The notes beneath the pieces were generated by a model. It was given only the letters and a program-made list of their open reading frames with translations, did no database searches and was not told the origin of the DNA. The position numbers and the translations under genes are program-made. From positions 1 to 64,000 of the forward strand of contig JAFLKN010000039.1 of the NCBI GenBank assembly GCA_019163175.1: a stretch of 64,000 nucleotides of DNA, given 5' to 3'. The first letter of the stretch is position 1. Every line of letters starts with the position of its first letter. This stretch comes from Prolixibacteraceae bacterium (GTDB lineage: Bacteria; Bacteroidota; Bacteroidia; Bacteroidales; Prolixibacteraceae). Shown here one piece after another: positions 26,801-35,461 of this stretch.

Positions 26801-27306
26801 CCAACCTAAATGCCGCATGGAAGAATTTCGATTTTAACATGTTGCTTCAGGGTTCTGCCTTGTTCACGATCTTTACCAAAGTTGACGACATTTGGGGTTA
26901 TGGCAGGTATCCGGTTTTGTTGGATAAATTCCTTGACCGGTGGCATACCGAAGATCCAAACGCAAATCCTTATGATCCTACTACCAAATGGGTTGAAGGA
27001 AGATATCCTGCGCTACGCTCAAACTATGGAGGAACTACAGATAACCTGATAACTTCGGAATGGAGACATGATGCCAAGTATTTAAGGATTAAGAGCTTGG
27101 AAATTGGGTACACACTTCCGAAGAGTTTGACTTCACGAATTAAAACAGAATCTCTTCGTGTCTATCTGAATGGGTTTAACCTTTATACCTTCACAAGCAA
27201 AAATCTGAAAAATCTTGATCCTGAGCGCGAAGAAGGGGATTATGCCGCTGATTTAACTTATCCGCTGATGAGGTCGTTTAACCTTGGAATTAATGTTAAC
27301 TTTTAA
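23845..27306 (+). CDS. SusC/RagA-family TonB-dependent outer-membrane transporter with STN domain
   Basis: 1153 residues from the ATG at 23845 (MEKKLKLIIPW); the ATG at 23818 is the alternative. A long signal region is followed by an STN domain (LSINLKNATVQTVLQQVEDQ, about 40-110) that signals to FecR. Then come the carboxypeptidase-regulatory-like domain (VSGKVTDSTGSPLPGVSVVI), the TonB box region and plug (EEVVAVGYGTQKK), and the 22-strand barrel. NADNGVIIVITKSG near the plug end is the SusC signature. It forms the outer-membrane pore over which SusD closes as a lid and imports oligosaccharides with TonB energy. The STN domain shows that it also acts as the sensor for the sigma/FecR pair. 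Confidence 0.95.
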   Translation: MEKKLKLIIPWSNSPGVKKMLLYMKLTSVIFLVAVLQTWAAVSYSQTTTLSINLKNATVQTVLQQVEDQSEFYFLYSRSVIDVDRTVDVQLKNAKINEVLNALFNGSDVAYKVEGRQIVLSKTSENSSFESQQQKPVSGKVTDSTGSPLPGVSVVIKGTTTGTITDANGNYSLPNVSENATLQFSFVGMKAQEVALAGKKTVNVTLVEDAIGIEEVVAVGYGTQKKETLSGAIASIKSKDILTTRTTSLVSNLQGKIPGVQIRQKTGEPGTFNSLVSIRGFGAPLVVIDGVARDGMSDFERLNPEDIESISILKDASAAIYGMNADNGVIIVITKSGAQGKTKFSYSAFTGVKEPTGMEKTVDAYTYRVMKNEMEKNIGNAPAFSADVLDKWKTGTEPGYQNFDWLDLTLKNYATQQQHNFSLSGGTEKINFYSSIGYTEDNGLLKSNIQEYRKYNFRNTVTAKINKDLTAKITVSGKYDNNKSPQGSYFWLFKPIMTSDRGYGPFTVNNPTHITRVPPENNNAYALMTEEISGYDKWSNFQYQSTVELTYNVPFVNGLSLGVLGAYDGNISDASNLAKGYYMYDYNTDAVFTPRLNTYQNSNSIFSRRDLQLQATYKNTFNKVHNLGATFVYEMRDTKNNYLFAKRQYDDVYTHDIIDQGSLTNATNAGNRSTSAFLSYLGRFNYDYKSKYLLEVAFRYDGSYRYAPGKRWAFFPSVSGGWRISEEPFIKDNFPAISNLKLRGSYGKMGFDQGNPFEYYSGYRFGGIDRGYVFNSGVLTMGMYPPGVINDNLTWGTSSTKNLGLDIDAWKGKISASFDVFQKNRDGLLGNRVQSVPNTFGASFPQENINSDLVRGIELVISHKNKINDFSYGVSVNATYSRRYLVHTERAPYTSTMEAWKDPWGSERYQGREWGYGINGRYTSLQEYESAPLIGGTSGNSRMLPGSFKVVDINGDGIINGNDQLPMFWAGQYQGYAGNPPLQFGANLNAAWKNFDFNMLLQGSALFTIFTKVDDIWGYGRYPVLLDKFLDRWHTEDPNANPYDPTTKWVEGRYPALRSNYGGTTDNLITSEWRHDAKYLRIKSLEIGYTLPKSLTSRIKTESLRVYLNGFNLYTFTSKNLKNLDPEREEGDYAADLTYPLMRSFNLGINVNF

Positions 27307-27317
27307 TGACTTGTAAT

Positions 27318-29288
27318 ATGAAACTTAGAATATTATATATACTGATTGCATTTACTGCATTTGTATTACCCGCATGTAACGACTTTCTTGAGGAAAAGCC
27401 CCTCGATAGGGTACCTGCAGAACAATTGTTGAATGATCCGAATGGAATTAAAGTGCTTTTGGCAAATTTGTATAACAGAATGCCAGTTGAGGACTTTAGA
27501 TATAATCCTGGCCAGAGTTTTAATTACAAAAGCGATGGTGGTTCCTCTTTTGTAGCACATGGGTGGTCGTCCAGTTTTTTCACTGATGATGCTACAATGA
27601 CACATGGGTCAGGAGCCGGACCTATTTCTGATGGATACTGGGATTATTCCGGAATCCGTCAGGTAAACCAATTTATGGACAACCTTAAAACGGTTATTAT
27701 TGATGAAGCACAACGTAACCGGCTGAAAAGTGAAGCTCATTTTATTCGTGCCTACATGTATTTTGGCTTGGCAAAACGTTATGGCGGTGTTCCGTTAGTT
27801 AAAGAAACCCTCGAATACCTACCGGGATCTGACAATGCCAACCTATTTATTGCTCGTAGCACAGAAAAAGAAACTTGGGACTTTATTCTTGCTGAATGTG
27901 ATTTGGCTGCGGCAAATCTTCCGGCAATAGTAACTTCTGCTGAAGGATCAAATCGTGCAACCAAATGGGCCGCATTATCGCTGAAATCGCGTGCTGCATT
28001 GCATGCTGCCTCAATAGCCAAATTCTGGGACAAAGCACCTTTAACCGGTGAAGCAGTTGATCAGAAATTGGTTGGAGGTATGACAATTGCTGATGCCAAT
28101 GCTTATTACAAAATTTGTTTAGATGCATCAAAAGCAATTATTGATGGTGCCGGCAAATCACTTTACAAGGCATCTCCAGCAAGCAATATAGAGGCTGCAA
28201 AAAATTACCAGGAAATCTTCCAGAATCCGGCAAGTGGTGAGGTCAAAAATGAAGTTATTTTTGCAATAAGTTATATCGATGGTACAATTACTGCTTTGCA
28301 GGGGCATTGTTACGATGTACATTTCAATCCGTCACAGACCGCTACCGGATACCTTGCTTACGGCAGGTTTAGCCCTTCTCTCAACTTGGTTGATGTTTAC
28401 GAAGATTACACCGATGATGGAACAGGTAAAAGCACAAAAATCGTGACCCGTAATGATGGCAACGAAAACTATGTGGTTGCCGACCCTACTAAAGTTGATT
28501 TGGCTGTGCCTTATAAAAAATACGATAACCTGATTGATCCTTTTATGAATAAGGATGCCCGATTACTGGCAAGTATTATTGTTCCTGGCGCAACATGGAA
28601 AAATGTACCAATCATTATTCAGGGTGGTTTAATTAAACAAGATGGCACAAAGCTTATCTATACAGAAGCTAATGCACCTGGGTTAGATGGTAAAACTTAC
28701 TATTCTTATGGAGCTTCTACTCCTTCAGCATACTCGGGTTTCAGAGGATTAGGTAACTTCGACAATGCGAACTTCACTTGTTCTGGCTTCTCGCTTAAGA
28801 AATTTCTTACCGAAGGGAAAAATGCACAAGGTGTGCGTTGGAGTTCAACAACTGATTATATTGACTTCCGTTTGCCGGAAATCTACCTGAACTATGCCGA
28901 GGCTGCTATCGAGAGTGGTAATGGCGATGCCAACCTTGCTAAAACCTTGGTTAATAACATCAGAAAACGTGCAGGCCATAAAGACCAAATCCCAGCTACC
29001 ATTGAGAATATATTAAAAGAACGTCGGGTTGAATTTGCATTTGAAGGCCCTCGCTATTGGGATTTGGTTCGTCGCCGCGATTACCATACCACTTTCGCTA
29101 CTGGAACACGTCGTCAGGCTTTAGTTCCGGTGTTGGATCTGCGTGAAGCTACGCCAAAATACATCTTTGTTCGCGCTAACAACTATTATGACGAAAAAGC
29201 AAATGGTGTTGTTTTCCAGACCATGTCTTATTACAAAGGCATTCCGGGAATTGGCACCAATAAACTTGTGCAAAATCCTCAATATTAA
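27318..29288 (+). CDS. SusD/RagB-family surface glycan-binding lipoprotein
   Basis: 656 residues from the ATG at 27318 (MKLRILYILIAFTAFVLPAC); an ATG at 27306 overlapping the SusC stop adds four residues. The lipobox LPAC puts lipid on C20 and the mature protein begins CNDFLEEKPLD, typical of SusD. The TPR-like helical core contains AHFIRAYMYFGLAKRYGGVP, and the C-terminal half has the conserved RLPEIYLNYAEA and ERRVEFAFEGPRYWDLVRR. It sits on the outer face of the outer membrane and forms the lid of the SusC transporter. At about 650 residues it is longer than the original SusD (about 550), as usual for plant- or exopolysaccharide-type loci. Confidence 0.95.
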   Translation: MKLRILYILIAFTAFVLPACNDFLEEKPLDRVPAEQLLNDPNGIKVLLANLYNRMPVEDFRYNPGQSFNYKSDGGSSFVAHGWSSSFFTDDATMTHGSGAGPISDGYWDYSGIRQVNQFMDNLKTVIIDEAQRNRLKSEAHFIRAYMYFGLAKRYGGVPLVKETLEYLPGSDNANLFIARSTEKETWDFILAECDLAAANLPAIVTSAEGSNRATKWAALSLKSRAALHAASIAKFWDKAPLTGEAVDQKLVGGMTIADANAYYKICLDASKAIIDGAGKSLYKASPASNIEAAKNYQEIFQNPASGEVKNEVIFAISYIDGTITALQGHCYDVHFNPSQTATGYLAYGRFSPSLNLVDVYEDYTDDGTGKSTKIVTRNDGNENYVVADPTKVDLAVPYKKYDNLIDPFMNKDARLLASIIVPGATWKNVPIIIQGGLIKQDGTKLIYTEANAPGLDGKTYYSYGASTPSAYSGFRGLGNFDNANFTCSGFSLKKFLTEGKNAQGVRWSSTTDYIDFRLPEIYLNYAEAAIESGNGDANLAKTLVNNIRKRAGHKDQIPATIENILKERRVEFAFEGPRYWDLVRRRDYHTTFATGTRRQALVPVLDLREATPKYIFVRANNYYDEKANGVVFQTMSYYKGIPGIGTNKLVQNPQY

Positions 29289-29306
29289 TTCGATAATCCA
29301 GATAAA

Positions 29307-30038
29307 ATGAAAAAGATAGTTTATTCCATAATAGCAGTTGTTTGCCTTTTCACACTGCTTCAGTCATGCGAAAAAGACAACTTTGAAGCACCCGCTGCAT
29401 CCTTTTTTGGTGCAATTAAAGACAGTATCGGAGGTGGTTTGGTGGAAACTGAATTAATTAACGGTTCCCAAATCGAAGTCTTTGAAAAAGGGGGTTATGC
29501 TACACCGGTTTCTCAAAAATGGTTGATCAAGAACAATGGTGAATTTCGTAACAACCTGGTGTTTGCCAATACTTACGACATCAACCTTGCCAATGGCAAC
29601 TTTTTTCCTTATCGTGTAAACGATGTCGAAATCAAAGCAGGTGATAATCAACACGATTTTCAGGTCGTTCCATATATACGGATTAAAAACTGCATCATTA
29701 ACCACGACAAAACAGGTAACAAAATAGTTGCAACCTTTAGTTTAGAAGCTGGTAAGTCAAGGGTGAAAGCCAAGGCTATCCGCCTGTATGCATTTACTGA
29801 TATTTATGTAGGTGAGAATGTTAAATTTAATACCACCGGCATAGGTTTCACTCAGTCCTTTAGTCCATCAAAAACTATTGATGCAACTACCTATACGCTT
29901 TCAATTGACCTTACAGCCAATTCCAGCCTATTAAAACCCGGAAGAAATTATTATTTCCGAGTTGGAGCATTGGCAGATGTTACCGGAGTTGGAACAGTCA
30001 GGCATAATTTTGCACCATACGTAAAAATAGCATTGTAG
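29307..30038 (+). CDS. DUF3823-domain surface lipoprotein of the PUL
   Basis: 243 residues. The lipobox LLQSC places the lipid on C21 (CEKDNFEAP). Two beta domains follow: the N-terminal one with FFGAIKDSIGGGLVETE and the C-terminal one with IVATFSLEAGKSRVKAKAIR, ending near RHNFAPYVKIAL. This matches DUF3823 proteins, which sit directly after SusD in many loci and are thought to be surface glycan-binding proteins. Eighteen bases separate it from SusD, and a strong terminator follows, so sigma-driven transcription of susC-susD-DUF3823 probably ends largely here. Confidence 0.85.
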   Translation: MKKIVYSIIAVVCLFTLLQSCEKDNFEAPAASFFGAIKDSIGGGLVETELINGSQIEVFEKGGYATPVSQKWLIKNNGEFRNNLVFANTYDINLANGNFFPYRVNDVEIKAGDNQHDFQVVPYIRIKNCIINHDKTGNKIVATFSLEAGKSRVKAKAIRLYAFTDIYVGENVKFNTTGIGFTQSFSPSKTIDATTYTLSIDLTANSSLLKPGRNYYFRVGALADVTGVGTVRHNFAPYVKIAL

Positions 30039-30089
30039 GTCGAATTCACTTTTTCCTGAATTCGGGTTAACAAAAAATACCAAAAATCC

Positions 30090-30133
30090 AAAGCAGAGAG
30101 ATTTCGGGAGTATTCCCATCTCTCTGCTTTTTT
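30090..30133 (+). terminator. Terminator after the SusC-SusD-DUF3823 unit
   Basis: Perfect 12-base stem aaagcagagaga / tctctctgcttt with a 17-base loop, followed by more T. Confidence 0.9.
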
Positions 30134-30169
30134 AAACTCACCTTTGTAAAACCAATCAATTAAACTGAA

Positions 30170-31420
30170 ATGAAATCAATATATTTCCTGATATTTATTT
30201 TTTGCTGTTCTGCACAATTGCAGGTTTTAGGCAAAGAACCGCTCAAGGATCATCAGATTAGTAAAATAATCGAAAAGAATCGTCCACTTAAAGGAGGTCA
30301 AATTCCTGCTGACATCAAGCACCGCATCGGAGCCACGCATGTGGCAGGAAAATACTATTTCACCAATGAACCTTATTTGATTGAAGGTTGCCACAAACTA
30401 AATGAAATGGGCTACGGAATTGCGAAACTCTGGTTCCGGAAAAATCCAAGCGGTTATCCGTACAATTCGGAATGGAATGTTTCGAAAGACATTACCCTGA
30501 AAGAACTTGCCCAACATCCTTATTATGCAACCTGTTTCGATATGCCATTTTCAACCATTGCCTTGAGTGTGGATGGCGCAGGCGTTAAAACCACCGATGA
30601 AACTGCCGCAAAGGAGGAAATGGAAATTTATGAACTGACCAAATACCTGCTCGAAAAATACAAAGACAGAGAGGTTACTTTTATTTTGCACAACTGGGAA
30701 GGCGACTGGATGATGCGGGGCGGAACGGGTGATTATGCCCGCTGGTCGCGCAAACCAGGACAACTATTTAAAGCTGTTGACGGTGATCGTTATACTGTGG
30801 TAGTTCCGGCTGATTCTACTGACCGCGTTAATGCAATGGCCAAATGGTTTACAGCCCGTCAGCAGGGAGTAAACCGTGCCCGCGCTGAAGTGAAAAATAC
30901 CAAATGTAAAGTTTACCATGCGGTAGAAGCCAATAAAGTAATGGACAGTATGGAGGGAATTCCCGGAATTGTCAACAGCGTTCTTCCAAAAATTGAAACT
31001 GACATGGTCTCATGGTCGTGTTACGATGGAATGGATCCTGCTGGACTTAAATTGTACAAAGGGATCGACTATATGCGGAAGAATATGAATCCAACTGCTT
31101 ACATGAAAGGAAGGCGGGTGGTGTTCCTGGGTGAAATTGGTATTCCGGAACAGCGCTATGAAGGCTTGATGGAAAGAGCTCCTGTGATTGACCGCTGGGA
31201 TGTATTTATGGGAGTTTGCCTGGCGCAAAACATTCCTTATCTAATTCAATGGGAACTTTACTGCAACGAACCCAAAAATGAAGAACTCCGAAAACTTATC
31301 GATGTTCGGAAAACCGACGAAATGCGTGGTTTCTGGCTAATCAGACCCGATGGTACAAAAAGTTGGGCTGCGGAGTATTTCGACCAGCTTTTAAAGAATG
31401 CCGGTGGCAGATTGTTATAA
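30170..31420 (+). CDS. Exported putative glycosidase, unassigned family (paralogue A)
   Basis: 416 residues, not recognised. A signal peptide (MKSIYFLIFIFCCSAQLQVLG) is followed by an alpha/beta chain that looks like a clan GH-A-type barrel. TFILHNWEGDW holds E177 where such enzymes place the acid/base, and VVFLGEIGIPEQ holds E322 where they place the nucleophile, at the end of a later strand. Near the C-terminus, NIPYLIQWELYCNEP and GFWLIRPDGTKS also look like a barrel end. It aligns by eye with 33977-35422 over the whole catalytic part (NWEGDW/HWEGDW, GEIG/GEMG, QWELYCNE/YWEMYNNE). Position between SusD and GH9 argues for a role in the same glycan's breakdown. Confidence 0.65.
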   Translation: MKSIYFLIFIFCCSAQLQVLGKEPLKDHQISKIIEKNRPLKGGQIPADIKHRIGATHVAGKYYFTNEPYLIEGCHKLNEMGYGIAKLWFRKNPSGYPYNSEWNVSKDITLKELAQHPYYATCFDMPFSTIALSVDGAGVKTTDETAAKEEMEIYELTKYLLEKYKDREVTFILHNWEGDWMMRGGTGDYARWSRKPGQLFKAVDGDRYTVVVPADSTDRVNAMAKWFTARQQGVNRARAEVKNTKCKVYHAVEANKVMDSMEGIPGIVNSVLPKIETDMVSWSCYDGMDPAGLKLYKGIDYMRKNMNPTAYMKGRRVVFLGEIGIPEQRYEGLMERAPVIDRWDVFMGVCLAQNIPYLIQWELYCNEPKNEELRKLIDVRKTDEMRGFWLIRPDGTKSWAAEYFDQLLKNAGGRLL

Positions 31421-31468
31421 TCAGATAATAATAATCAAGGAATCCAAAATTCAACATAAAAGTCCAAA

Positions 31469-33958
31469 ATGCAATCAAAACAACTTTCGCTCCTATCCAT
31501 TGGCTTTTTTGCACTGTTCGTTAATTTAGGAGAACTTGCAGTTGCACAGAAAAACGACAAAACTGAAGCCTCTTTTACATTTGAAAAGGTAGGTGCGGCA
31601 CTTCCATCGACAGGCACCGAACAAATCGTTCCGCAAATCGGAAATGTGGCAACTGTTGCCCCGGATGTGCTTTGCATCGAAATTGAAGATTGTCGTATTT
31701 TGCCGTCAATACAAATTCCTTATCAGGCAGACTCATCAGATGTTATTACTATAAAAAATTACTCACCACTTGGAGAGAAAAATACCATGCGGGTTGTCCG
31801 AAATGGATTTCCGTTGGGAATGCTCGTGGGTAAGGAACGTACAACACTTACGATTCATGAAAGAATTGTCGGAATTCATCTCAACACCAAAGACGCAGAT
31901 GTCCCGACCAATTATCTGATTAGCTCACCAGGTGACCCAAATTACAGCAGGGGACTTTCTCCTGAAAAAGTCTGGCGAAAAAGTAAACCCACCAACTGGC
32001 CTGAAGAGAACCGAAAAGGTGGAGAGTTTTATACAGCAAAACACTTTCTGTATTTAAAATTACCTTATTCTTTAAAAATCAGTCAGGTTTATCTCATTAG
32101 TCTGTCTGAACTAAGTCTTAACCGTTCCGCTTTCTATTATGTACACGACCCTGTTTATGCCCGCAGTGAAGCGATACATGTTTCGCAAATAGGTTTTCGG
32201 ACCGATGACCCTGATAAAAATGCATTTCTATCAGTTTGGATGGGAAATGGCGGGGGTTATACTTATCCGGAAAATATGGAGTTTTCGCTTATTAATGATA
32301 AAACTAACGAAAAGGTCTTTTCAGGAAAAACCGTGATACAATGGAAGGGAAGCGTTCCGGAAGAAATAGGCACAAAAGTTAATCATAGCGGAACGGATGT
32401 TATTCGTCTGGATTTCAGTAGTTTTAATTTACCAGGACGCTACCGCATATACGTTGAAGGGGTTGGCTGTAGTTACCCATTCAACATCGGCGAAGCGAAT
32501 TCCTGGAAACATGCCTTTGAAATTTCAATGAAAGGTCATTTCAATCAACGTAGCGGAACACCCATGCTACCGCCGTATACCGATTTTGTCCGTCCAAGAA
32601 GTTTCAATCCTGCTGACGGAGTAAAAGTTTATCAATCAACCTGTTCGTTGTTAAATAGTGGGAATGGATTAAATGCATTGGGAACTGATAAAGACAACTT
32701 TGGCAATTTGGTGGCAGGTAAAACAGAGGAACTTGTTCCTCAGGCATGGGGAGGAGTGATGGATGCCGGAGATTGGGACAGACGGATAAATCATTTAGTT
32801 GCACCCAGACTCTATCTGGAATTGATGGAGCTTAACCTTGATTATTTTAAAGATATCAGCTTGAATATTCCGGAATCGGGTAACGATTTGCCCGATCTGG
32901 TTGATGAAGCTTTATATGGTCTGGACGTTTACCGACGTATGCAATTACCCGATGGTGGGATCCGTGGAGGCATAGAATCATCGGAACATCCGGCAGAAGG
33001 AAGTGCATCGTGGCAGGAAGTACTTACGGTATTAGCTTATGCTCCTGATCATTGGTCAAGTTATATTTATGCCGGTGTAGCTGCACGCGCTGCGTTTGTA
33101 TTGAAAATGTTAGGTCAGGAAGAAAAGGCTCAGATATGGGAAGCGAGTGCAGTAAAAGCTATGGAATGGGCTGAATATGAATATGAAAAATGGATAACCA
33201 GCCCCGATTATACAAAAATTACTTCATACGCAAAAAAAATGGTGCCTGTTGAACGCAATCTAGCTGCTGTTGAACTATATAAACTGACAAAAAATAGACA
33301 CTGGCACAAGGTTTACCTTTCAACGCAAAACCAGGAACAGAACCGGACTGAAGCGGCTTTTATTTATGCACAACTGGATCAATCAATGGTCATCCAAAAT
33401 GACCAAAAGAATGCCATAAATGCAATAATCTCTGAAGCAAATCGGCTAGTGGATTTATCATTGAAAAGTGCTTATGGGATTACAACCAGTATTACAGGTA
33501 AAGCACTTGGTGGTTGGGAAAGTACCTATTCCATCCCGGCATCGCAAACACTGGTAAGGGCTCATTACCTTACGGGGAATGCCCAATATTTAAAAACTTT
33601 GCTTCGCTCCGCCCTCTTCTCTGCGGGCGCCAATCCAATGAACCTATGCCTAACGACAGGTTTGGGAGAGAATTGTATAAAACACCCGTTGCACGAAGAT
33701 TCACGACATACAGGACAACCTGCTCCGATTGGAATTTCAGTATGCGGACCAGGGGAAATATCCGTTTTTGCAAAACCCGGATCAGATATGGAAAGAAGAC
33801 TTAGCACCGAATGTACACCGGAGGGTGTAAAATGGCCTTCGGCAGAATCTTATTTTGACCTTTATGGTTGGGATTTGCAGAATGAATATGTTGTGGATCG
33901 AAATCTGGGTCCTTCAGCTTACATTTGGGGATACCTTGCATCGCGAAAAAAACAATAA
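31469..33958 (+). CDS. Secreted GH9 glycoside hydrolase
   Basis: 829 residues. A signal peptide ends at about ELAVAQ (27). Then comes a region of about 200 residues of unknown fold, then a cellulase Ig-like domain (AIHVSQIGFRTDDPDKNAF to GVGCSYPFNI), then the (alpha/alpha)6 GH9 catalytic domain. GVMDAGDWDRR holds the Asp pair D432 and D435 (D435 the likely base). LQNEYVVDRNLGPSAY near the end holds the acid E806. GH9 covers endo-glucanases and exo-acting glucosaminidases and glucosidases that act on beta-linked glucans. The long N-terminal region and the NEY ending suggest a periplasmic, exo-type enzyme. It starts 48 bases after paralogue A. Confidence 0.88.
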   Translation: MQSKQLSLLSIGFFALFVNLGELAVAQKNDKTEASFTFEKVGAALPSTGTEQIVPQIGNVATVAPDVLCIEIEDCRILPSIQIPYQADSSDVITIKNYSPLGEKNTMRVVRNGFPLGMLVGKERTTLTIHERIVGIHLNTKDADVPTNYLISSPGDPNYSRGLSPEKVWRKSKPTNWPEENRKGGEFYTAKHFLYLKLPYSLKISQVYLISLSELSLNRSAFYYVHDPVYARSEAIHVSQIGFRTDDPDKNAFLSVWMGNGGGYTYPENMEFSLINDKTNEKVFSGKTVIQWKGSVPEEIGTKVNHSGTDVIRLDFSSFNLPGRYRIYVEGVGCSYPFNIGEANSWKHAFEISMKGHFNQRSGTPMLPPYTDFVRPRSFNPADGVKVYQSTCSLLNSGNGLNALGTDKDNFGNLVAGKTEELVPQAWGGVMDAGDWDRRINHLVAPRLYLELMELNLDYFKDISLNIPESGNDLPDLVDEALYGLDVYRRMQLPDGGIRGGIESSEHPAEGSASWQEVLTVLAYAPDHWSSYIYAGVAARAAFVLKMLGQEEKAQIWEASAVKAMEWAEYEYEKWITSPDYTKITSYAKKMVPVERNLAAVELYKLTKNRHWHKVYLSTQNQEQNRTEAAFIYAQLDQSMVIQNDQKNAINAIISEANRLVDLSLKSAYGITTSITGKALGGWESTYSIPASQTLVRAHYLTGNAQYLKTLLRSALFSAGANPMNLCLTTGLGENCIKHPLHEDSRHTGQPAPIGISVCGPGEISVFAKPGSDMERRLSTECTPEGVKWPSAESYFDLYGWDLQNEYVVDRNLGPSAYIWGYLASRKKQ

Positions 33959-33976
33959 TAGTTAACAATCAATTCA

Positions 33977-35422
33977 ATGATTATTAAAACAATAAAATTA
34001 ATTGTATTACTTACGATACTATATTCGTGTTTGTTCAGTTGTGGTCAAAAAGAAAACCAATTGCCTGTTGCAGACGCACCGGTAATTTCCTCATTCACGC
34101 CATCATCAGGAAGCGAAGGAACCAGCATTACTATTTTAGGAAGCAATTTTGGCAGTACGATCAATTCCAACATTATTACCATTGGTGGTGTGAATGCAAT
34201 TGCGGTTTCAGCAACTTCAACCCAATTGGGATTCAACATTCCTGCTGGTGTTGTGCCGGGCGAATATCGGATAAGTGTCAAAGTTGGAAATCTGTCCTCC
34301 GCATCAAATCAGATGTTTACCCTGAAATCCAAGACCGAAATTACCGATCCGGAAGTTCTGAATTACAATTATGCGATTGGAACACAAATCATTGGCCCAT
34401 CATACGGGCACACAGCCGACGACAGGTTGATAGAAACTGCAAAGGCAACTTTGAATATGGGTAGCAATATCCTGAAAATTACTTTGGCACCTGGAAGTTA
34501 TAATATCACAGGTCGGCCTTCATATGCCAGTTTAACCTCGCTTGTCCGCGACGATCCTTCGTTCCGTCAGGTTTTTGATATGCCTTTTAACTATTATTTT
34601 CTTTGGGCGCGGTCGCATTCAAACTGGAAAGATGGGTATTCTGCCGCAGAACGAAGCGATGATTCAACCCAAATTGCTGAACTGACCAGTTATCTGCTTA
34701 CAAAGTACAACAATTCGGGAAAACAGTTTTTTCTTGGACACTGGGAAGGTGACTGGTATTTGCTCGATAATTACGATGCCAATTATATTCCGTCAGACGA
34801 AAGGATAAATGGAATGAAACAATGGTATATTGCCCGTCAGAATGCAGTTGATCAGGCATTGAAAAATACTCCGCACAGCAAGGTGGATGTTTTTACTTAT
34901 GCCGAGGTTAACCGGGTAGTTGATGGAATGGCTGGAAAAAAACGTGTAGTTAATTACGTTCTGCCTTACACAAATGTCGATTACGTATCATATTCCTCTT
35001 ACGATGCGCAGAGTCTGAGCCAATCGGAATATAACCAGGTATTGAATTACATTGAGGGAAATCTGCCAAAGCGCGACCATATAAAAGGGAAGCGGGTTTT
35101 TATTGGCGAAATGGGGCGTTCAGCCATGGATTTCAGTTTTTCAAAAACGCAGCACGAATCGGTTAACCGCGAAAATATACGTAAAGCACTTGTTTGGGGC
35201 GCACCGTTCGTATTGTATTGGGAAATGTACAACAACGAAATTAAAGATGGGATTCAGCGCGGTTTTTGGCTGATTGATGATAAGAACGAAAAATGGCCGC
35301 TTTATTACACTTTCAGTAATTTTTATACAAAAGCCAAAAGCTGGGTAGCCGGCCAAAAGCAAACCTTAAAACGCTTGCCAACCCGCGAGGAATATTTAAG
35401 TTGGGCGACCGGCAATTTTTAA
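33977..35422 (+). CDS. TIG-domain lipoprotein with putative glycosidase domain (paralogue B)
   Basis: 481 residues. The lipobox LFSC puts lipid on C22 (CGQKENQ), so it is probably on the outer membrane surface. An IPT/TIG immunoglobulin-like domain spans about 34-112 (PVISSFTPSSGSEGTSITIL). The remainder is the same unassigned barrel as in the gene at 30170, with E257 in GHWEGDW, E378 in VFIGEMGRS, and a C-terminal FVLYWEMYNNE. The spacing of the two Glu (121 residues) and their motifs suggest a glycosidase. The TIG domain may bind the glycan or hold the enzyme off the membrane. The neighbouring lyase carries the same TIG domain. Confidence 0.65.
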   Translation: MIIKTIKLIVLLTILYSCLFSCGQKENQLPVADAPVISSFTPSSGSEGTSITILGSNFGSTINSNIITIGGVNAIAVSATSTQLGFNIPAGVVPGEYRISVKVGNLSSASNQMFTLKSKTEITDPEVLNYNYAIGTQIIGPSYGHTADDRLIETAKATLNMGSNILKITLAPGSYNITGRPSYASLTSLVRDDPSFRQVFDMPFNYYFLWARSHSNWKDGYSAAERSDDSTQIAELTSYLLTKYNNSGKQFFLGHWEGDWYLLDNYDANYIPSDERINGMKQWYIARQNAVDQALKNTPHSKVDVFTYAEVNRVVDGMAGKKRVVNYVLPYTNVDYVSYSSYDAQSLSQSEYNQVLNYIEGNLPKRDHIKGKRVFIGEMGRSAMDFSFSKTQHESVNRENIRKALVWGAPFVLYWEMYNNEIKDGIQRGFWLIDDKNEKWPLYYTFSNFYTKAKSWVAGQKQTLKRLPTREEYLSWATGNF

Positions 35423-35461
35423 ATCCGGAATGGATAAATCTTATAAAAAGCATTCAGGAAA

